Assembly (NCBI GenBank): GCA_023362775.1
Contig: JALMGJ010000011.1
Location: 23,637,001 to 23,701,000 of the forward strand
DNA length: 64,000 bases
Reading direction: 5' to 3'
DNA from: Charina bottae
Lineage: Eukaryota > Chordata > Lepidosauria > Squamata > Charinaidae
The notes beneath the pieces are model-generated. The model was given only the letters and a program-made list of their open reading frames with translations. It made no database searches and was not told the DNA's origin. Shown one piece after another: positions 57,845 to 64,000 of the stretch (the stretch's first letter is position 1; each line of letters opens with the position of its first letter). The position numbers and the translations under genes are program-made.

Positions 57845-59045
57845 TGGTATGGTTAAAAGTAAAATTAAAAACAAAATAAAAACAGAGCCAAAAAAAAATT
57901 CAACTGAGCAGCATAACACTCACCATAAGTCCTCTGAAATAATTACATTTTCAAAAGCTTTCAGAAGGCCAAAATAATGGAGGAAGTTCTGATTTGTAGG
58001 GGGAGGTTATTCCACAAAATAGGCATCATTACTGAAAAGCAGAGCCTATGAGCCTTCACTCGCCATATCTTGCAGAAAGGGGCAGGGGGGAATCGCCAAC
58101 AGTTTTCCCCAGGATGTTCAATTGGCCAGACTGATTCAAGTTCGAGAAGGTGGCCTGCAGGTATTTCGGTTCTAAAATAGGACATTATATTTATTTTATT
58201 TTATCAAATGTAAGGCCCCTGCTTACACTGTTTTACCCAAGTTCCTGAAGTTACCAATAACAGTCTTGAGTCGAGGCTTGGAGATATAAAATAACAGCAT
58301 TTATTTTGGCCAAGACAGAGCTGGGTGAGGTCTCCACAGACATCATGACAGTAAAATGCCTGGGAAGACCCACCCACCCACACACACACAAGTACAGTAC
58401 TTATATAGGGTTTGCAAAGCTCAGTAAGAAAGCATAATGAACTCTCCTCCTAGTCAGAGGGCAAGGTTCCTAAATCTGCATCGCTAGTGGCAAGCATTCC
58501 AGAAGCCTCCAGGGGCAGTCTTCATGTCTCCTGGTATTCTAAACAATCCTTGGCGAAGAGCGTTATCTCCTTTCCCTTTTACCTAATTTCTAACAGCAAG
58601 CAGTTTCCAAAAGCAAGATGGCGTAGGTTATGCTAAGCTAACCCTTACACAAATTTTGCCACCGCCCATCTCCCCCCAAAAGAGGGACTCTGGGCGGTTT
58701 ACAATAAAACTAAAAAATTAAAATACAATAAATTATAGATGATTAACAGCATTTTAAATTGCACCCAGATGCTAATAGGAAGACAGTGCATGGCCCAGAG
58801 TATAGGTATAATATACTTCTGACAATAATCACTAGCTAATAACCAGGTTGTTGCATTCTGGCTGAAGTTTCTGAACGGCAGCCCCATGCAGAGCACATTG
58901 CAATAGTTCAGATGAGTAGTGACGAAAGCTTGAGTTTCCATAAGTGGTCCTCCTGTCCAGGAAGGGCCATAAATGTCTGATCAAAGCCGAGCAAAGATCT
59001 CTAGCAACTGATAATTGGAATCCTGCAATACAAAATCGATGCAAA
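57845..59045 (-). mobile_element. CR1/L2-like LINE relic (RT C-terminus and 3' end)
   Basis: The minus strand reads FVTTHLNYCNVLCMGLPFRN, then ILWAMHCLPISIWVQFKMLL, typical of the C-terminus of CR1/L2-clade reverse transcriptases (family form LDYCNALYMGLP... LHWLPI..RVQFK). The CACCGCCCATCTCCC element lies at about 58660. Segments at 57845-58200 look like a related 3' region, and 58201-58640 may be a separate insertion. Confidence 0.6.
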
Positions 59046-59230
59046 ATCTGTAAAAAGATCTATACACAGTCACTGATAAATGGCTGCAATTATATGGTCA
59101 CAGAACCATAAAATGGATTTGCTACAGATCAATCCCTCTTGCTTCAATAGCCAACCGTGTGCCCTGGCTTTTGATGTTACTGTCTTCAGAAAGATTCCAT
59201 TTGACCACATCAGCACCAGCCTTGATGGAG

Positions 59231-59818
59231 GGCTGGCTGGTTTGGTACTCTAAGCTAGGACACCAGGGATGGGTTGTGCCATTTGCTGTCTATGTAGTCT
59301 TATGTAAGCCATTTAACTTTGTTTATCAGTCCAAAGGCTCCCAAAGTAGCTTATGAGAAAAAGAATTAAACCCTGCCTTCAAGTTCAGTCTAAAAGGGGA
59401 AAAATCATGGTGGTGATTGACACAATTACCTAGATCAGTGTTTTTCAACGCCAAGATATGTGGACTTCAACTCCCAGAATTCCCCAGCCAGCATGCCTTT
59501 GGACTGAAAAACAAAGTTAAATGGCTTAGGTAAAGGTTCCCCCCGCACATTGGTGCAGTCGTGTCCGACTCTAGGGGCCGGTGCTCATCTCCGTTTGTTA
59601 GCCGAAGAACCAGCGCTGTCCGAAGACGCTTCCACGGTCATGTGGCCGCATGACGCGCGCGGAACGCTGTTACCTACCCACCGAAGTGGTACCTATTTAT
59701 CTACTTGCATTTGCATGCTTTCAAATTGCTAGGTTGGCAAGCTTACATAAGACTATATAGACAGCAAATGGCACAACCCATCCCAAATGTCCTAGCTTAG
59801 AGTACCAAAGCCAGCCAA
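59231..59818. repeat. Long inverted repeat split by a SINE
   Basis: The left arm 59231-59338 is matched in reverse complement by 59495-59528 plus 59741-59818. The right arm is interrupted by a Sauria SINE with the duplication GCTTA on each side. The spacer 59339-59494 contains half of the fold-back hAT unit. Confidence 0.8.
59529..59740 (-). repeat. Sauria-type SINE, head-truncated
   Basis: The reverse complement reads TTGCCAACCTAGCAATTTG ... ACCACTTCGGTGGGTAGGTA ... GAGTCGGACACGACTGCACC. The tRNA-like head is missing. Flanked by GCTTA at 59524-59528 and 59741-59745. Confidence 0.85.
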
Positions 59819-59822
59819 ATTG

Positions 59823-61277
59823 TTTTGGCACACGAGGCAGAACATCTTATGAACACCTATACGTATACATGCATTACATATAAATATTCCATTCTGATCA
59901 AGTCAGAACATTTGGGGCCAGTTCTGTTGGGCAGCTGCAATACAGAATTGTTTTCCCTAACTTCCCTATCTGACACGGTTTATTTCCCACAATGACCCTG
60001 ATCTACCATAATTCTGGGGCACTGTAGGAACTTGAAGTGGTGGATAGGAACAGCCATGCAGTGCTGGTTAGGGGTCCTATTTACAAAAGTAGTGACCCAA
60101 TAGAGCAGATTGATAGAGGAAGCCCCCTGGTCTCCTCGGGAAACCAAGATACAAAAGTGAAATGTGAAATTTACAAACATATATGTATGAGGGCTTTCTA
60201 TTGCCTCTACCTTATCCTATACTCTATTTCTGTTACTACTATACAATTTCAATTTTCTCTACACTATATTCTACTTATATCCTACTACTGTTACTATTAC
60301 TTCTATAGTATTACTATTACAGAGCAATGTGTCAGGGAGATAACTGGTAAAGAAGGAGGGGGCTCCCTCCAGGGGGATAAACGCATGCGCAGTACTGAAT
60401 CGCTTTGCTTTCCTCGCAAGAGGCTGATAAAGGCACCGCCCTAATTTCTTGGGCCTTTTCACTGAGCATTACTAGTTCATTTTAGTTTAGCTGGATTCTG
60501 TCTAGCAGAGTAGAACAATAAAACACTAGAGCCTGAACACCAAGTCTCAGCGTGTTCCTTCACTCCAAGTCAGGACACAATGTTTTCCTCTTACAGAGAT
60601 TGCTTTTAATTCCTCTCTCAGGGATTTCTTCTATTTCCTCTATTTTTTTCTTCTCTGTTAATGGCCAGCATGTAAATAGGAGAGAAGAATAATGTAAATA
60701 GGAAGAAGGCAGCCCAAGTGCCTGCAATTTTTCTAAGCAGCCTGCTCTTCCACAGACTCAAAGCTGCAGCAAGTATGGCATGACTCAATTACAGCTGCTG
60801 CTTCTTATTGAATGTATTTGGGCTAGTGAGTGGTATGGACTAGGTGACTTAAACATCTTTTTCATCATTTTGGGAAAACATCTTTACTGTATTTTGCTGT
60901 TAAACTTGCTAATTAACATTTGTGTTCCAGATTTCCTCGGAAGAGTTCAAGGTAATAATGCTGGTTTCAGTTTTCCCCCTTTCTAATCTCCTGCAGTAGA
61001 TTAGATCAAGAGAAGGTGGTTGATCAAAGGTTGTCCAGAAAGAACAGTGTAGCTGGGAAGGGATCCAGATGTTGCTGAATAAGTCCCACCAATCCAACCA
61101 ACATAGCCAGTGACTGAAGGATGCTGGGAGTTGTAGTTCTGCAACATTTGGAGAGCAGGTTCCCCAACCCTGCGCTATGCTCTAAGCCAGCTCCCCAGTT
61201 TGATTTGTTTGCTTGAGTTTCCTCTAGCTATTATCTAGCATCCTCAAGACACTTGCTGAAAGCTGCCACTCCGTCCC
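59823..61277. other. Intergenic, nothing recognised
   Basis: AT-rich. A TAC/TATT-rich low-complexity tract lies near 60180-60320, and ggatgctgggagttgtagttctgcaac at about 61100 recalls a dispersed vertebrate MITE. Confidence 0.35.
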
Positions 61278-61285
61278 CTTTAGAG

Positions 61286-61420
61286 CAGTGTTCCTGAACC
61301 TTAGCAATTTGAAGATGTGTGGACTTCAACTCCCAGAATTCCCCAGCCAGCAACGCTGGCTAGGGAATTCTGGGAGTTGAAGTCCACACATCTTCAAGTT
61401 GCTAAGGTTGGGGACCCCTG
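61286..61420. mobile_element. Fold-back hAT-like MITE
   Basis: CAGTGTTCCTGAACCTTAGC and its complement GCTAAGGTTGGGGACCCCTG enclose GACTTCAACTCCCAGAATT in both directions. It is flanked by CTTTAGAG (61278-61285) and CTTTAGAA (61421-61428). Confidence 0.8.
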
Positions 61421-61907
61421 CTTTAGAATATGTGGAACCTGCATTATGTAGAGTTGGTGCCTCTATTCTAGAAATGTCCTGAATTATTTTTTGTAATGTT
61501 TAGTTAAATCAGCATTGTCTAACTTGGACAATTAGACTACTGTTCTCTGAATTCCTGGGTACCATGGTTTCAAACATAATCACAGTAGGGCTGCAAAAAC
61601 CTGGATGTCAGCAAAGAGATACAGAACGGCCAATTCCTGAACCTTGTGATCATCTAGATTTTTTGCAGCCGTCACTAAAATGTTCCTAAAACCAAGGGAG
61701 AAGATGCAGTGGTCAGCTCTTTAGTGACAAACTTAAACCACAGGAGACTGGCAGCTGTCAAACTGTGCACTAAATCAAGGGCAAGCAGTGTTGGAGTCTG
61801 TGTGATTTACAAAAGACCTATAAGGATCTCAAATTCCCAAGTTGTTAAGTGAAGAATTCAGTTCTCCAATGGAAACAAATTGTTAAGAATACTCAAAACA
61901 TTATTTT

Positions 61908-62255
61908 GAGAGCCAGTTTGGTCTAGTGGTTAAGGCAACAGGCTAGAAACCAGGAGACTGAGACTTCTAGTCCCGCCTCAGGCATGAAAGCTGGCTGGGT
62001 GACCTTGGGCCAGTCACTCTCTCTCAGCCCTAGGAAGGAGCTAATGGCAAACCAGGAGACTGAGAGTTCTAGTCCCGCCTCAGGCATGAAAGCCGGCTGG
62101 GTGACCTTGGGCCAGTCCCTCTCTCTCAGCCCAACTCACCTCACAGGGTTGTTGTTGTGGGGAAAATAGGAGGAGGAAGGAGTAGGAGGTATGTTCGCCA
62201 CCTATTTATAAAAAAATAAAAATAAAGGCGGGATAGAAAATAAAATAAATAAATA
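61908..62255 (+). repeat. MIR-like SINE with internal duplication
   Basis: The block GAAACCAGGAGACTGAGA ... TGGGCCAGTCACTCTCTCTC occurs twice in a row (first at about 61945-62030, then 62055-62130). An A-rich (AATAAA)n tail follows. Confidence 0.8.
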
Positions 62256-63089
62256 ATTCCATTGTGTGCTTATCCATTTCTCATAGTTACTGCAGGTGGC
62301 CACAATTGATGGGTCTTGGGAATCTGATTACAAACATTTTGTAAGACCAATGTTTATCCAGCCCTATACTAAGGTTGCAATTTTATACACCCTCACCTGA
62401 CAATAAGCTTAATAGGACTTTCCTTTTAGTAGACGTGCACAATTGTAGCTGGCATATACTTGTTTTCTGTTTCTGCCAGGTGGTCCAATTTTTTTTAACA
62501 TGAATGGATATTTTGTGCTTAAAACAACACCAAGCCTCAAAGCAGCCCAAATTCTGTGCCTTCACTAATGAGGGTATGTGTATGGGGCAAGGCAGTTAGG
62601 AAGTACAGAACTGCAACCCTTTATTTTGCTTTTAATCAGGGACAGAAGGCAGAGAATCATGACCTGCTCATCCACCCTCTCGTAAACTGCAACGCTTAAT
62701 CCGTTGTTGCCCCTCTTGTTGGAAGCCTATCTGTGCATTGATAAGCGCTAGAAACGTGCATGAAGCAAATAAAAGTATTCTTAGGATATCAGATGCAATA
62801 TTGATCACCAAATGCAGCTCTGCCTACACCCTATTAGGTTGTTTTTTGCTTCGAACCTCAGTATTCCATTTTAGACCCCTAGATGATGCCCTGCAATAAA
62901 TAACAAGTGTGTCCGTTTATTAATGCACGTAGAGATCTACCTGGCTTTTGGTCCATGCATGCTAAATCCCGCTCATGCTCCGCTATCGGCCTACCCATCC
63001 ATTCTCTATCATTCCTCTCCCTCCCAGCCCCCTTTCCCATCTTAATTCCCCTTTCCCTCTGAAAGTCTCCTCTTGAGCTCTCTAATCCA
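62256..63089. other. Intergenic, nothing recognised
   Basis: No exon, RNA gene or named repeat seen. Confidence 0.35.
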
Positions 63090-63240
63090 GAGGCGGCAGC
63101 TGCATCTATTTTCAGCTCAAGGAGCTCCCAGCTGCTCCCCATATAGGGTAAAAGCCGGTGCCCCAGCAGGGGACAGACACGGACACCACCTCCTTCAAGA
63201 CGGATCTTGTGGCTGGAGAAGGTGGGCGGGGAGGTAAGGG
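63090..63240 (+). promoter_or_regulatory. Candidate muscle-type promoter and first exon
   Basis: Within 50 bases: E-box CAGCTG at 63097-63102, a MEF2-like CTATTTTCAG at 63106-63115, E-box CAGCTG at 63129-63134, and CCATATAGGG at 63139-63148, which can serve as a CArG-like or TATA-like element. A GAG|GTAAGG donor follows at 63234. SH2B1 is followed by muscle ATP2A1 (SERCA1) in mammals on the same strand. No coding sequence supports the gene within the window. Confidence 0.3.
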
Positions 63241-63810
63241 GACCTGTCATTCAGGCAGGGTGGGGGGAAGGGAGTGACGCCGAGGTGCGAGACCTCAGTG
63301 AACCTTGTCCCTGTGCATGCAGCTGTGGTGCCACAGTGCTTGGTGTGCATGCTTCAAGCCCACATTGGGGCAAAAGCAATCCAAGAAAATGTAGATAAGC
63401 ATTTAATGAGCACCGTGGTAGCTGCAGCACTCAGCCCCAGGACTGGGCTTTGGAGCTGCCCCAAATGAAAGACAAGCAGGGAAATCAGACTAGAGGTCCA
63501 TCCCATTCCCCACACTAGGCAGCTGTTTTTAGAAGATAGAAAGTATGGTGCAAAAGTCATTCATAGCCTCTTATGGATGCTTCTCAACAAAACTCCTATT
63601 GACACATTGGCCACATAGAGGGTGCCTCTAGCAATAATGGGCTGATCTTGCAATGAAGGCTTATCCATGAATATTCAATGGACGGACTCCTAGTGAAAGG
63701 ATAGGTGCCGTCTTGCCTAGGGTGGTACTTTGCAGAAGTGTAAATGCCAGCCAGTGTTGGTAATTATGGATATTTGTAGGGCACCAAATTTGGGAAGTCT
63801 GATCTACAGA
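63241..63810. other. Unassigned stretch after the candidate promoter
   Basis: No exon of a known protein seen. It could be the first intron of the next gene. Confidence 0.3.
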
Positions 63811-63814
63811 CTGT

Positions 63815-64000
63815 AGCTTGATTCATGTCAACTGGATTTCTATTTTCTCAGTGGAAACGTTTCGCTCCTTATCCAAGAAGCTTCTTCAGTCTGAGCAAAG
63901 TTAGTAAGTAACTAACTTTAGTTAGTAAGTAACAACACATTCCAGGGAACGGTGCCCACCCACTGGTTCAGGTATGTGGATGACACCTGGGTCAAAATCA
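63815..64000. mobile_element. Penelope-like element: hammerhead terminal repeat plus start of RT segment
   Basis: The minus strand at about 63889-63856 carries CTGAAGA, a stem and GAAACGTT, as at 38582. After a TAGT-rich junction the plus strand reads TFQGTVPTHWFRYVDDTWVK. YVDD at 63973-63984 is the reverse-transcriptase catalytic motif in its Penelope context. The element runs off the window end. Confidence 0.8.

Overview
The window is nuclear DNA of a squamate reptile (lizard or snake). The genes are intron-rich with consensus GT-AG sites, and the repeats point to Squamata: a near-intact BovB (RTE) LINE 3' end, three Sauria-type SINEs (tRNA-like head, BovB-like tail), many MIR-like SINEs, CR1/L2-like LINE tails, hAT and TA-target MITEs, a Tigger relic, and Penelope-like retroelements (PLEs) carrying hammerhead-ribozyme motifs. 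No bacterial, plasmid or CRISPR features are present.

Four protein-coding genes are recognisable. (1) The 3' part of RABEP2 (rabaptin-2; +, from 963), with a poly(A) signal at 4240. (2) Complete TUFM (mitochondrial EF-Tu; +, 8470-13792, 11 exons, 459 aa). (3) Complete ATXN2L (ataxin-2-like; -, 31546-16037, 23 coding exons, 1016 aa), convergent with TUFM and starting in a large CpG-rich promoter region. (4) SH2B1 (adaptor protein; +, non-coding first exon ending at 42804, coding 45196-54830), with alternative 3' exons that are read in two frames. A muscle-type promoter cluster near 63.1 kb may begin the next gene; by synteny the candidate is ATP2A1, but no coding exon is visible.

Layout: 1-4.3 kb RABEP2 3' end; 4.3-8.3 kb repeats; 8.3-14 kb TUFM; 14-15.6 kb intergenic; 15.6-32.8 kb ATXN2L and its promoter; 32.8-42.3 kb repeat-rich intergenic DNA (hAT fold-back, SINEs, BovB, PLE palindromes, Tigger relic); 42.3-55.8 kb SH2B1; 55.8-64 kb repeats with the candidate promoter and, at the very end, the start of a PLE with a YVDD reverse-transcriptase motif.

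The genes do not form one pathway. They are neighbours in the block homologous to human 16p11.2 (ATXN2L-TUFM-SH2B1-ATP2A1-RABEP2), but in a different order and orientation, which two inversions would explain. No new multi-gene system was found. The most notable signals are the SH2B1 upstream ORF whose stop overlaps the main start codon, the SH2B1 dual-frame 3' exon, near-perfect PLE palindromes carrying two opposed hammerhead motifs, and a long inverted repeat split by a SINE insertion.
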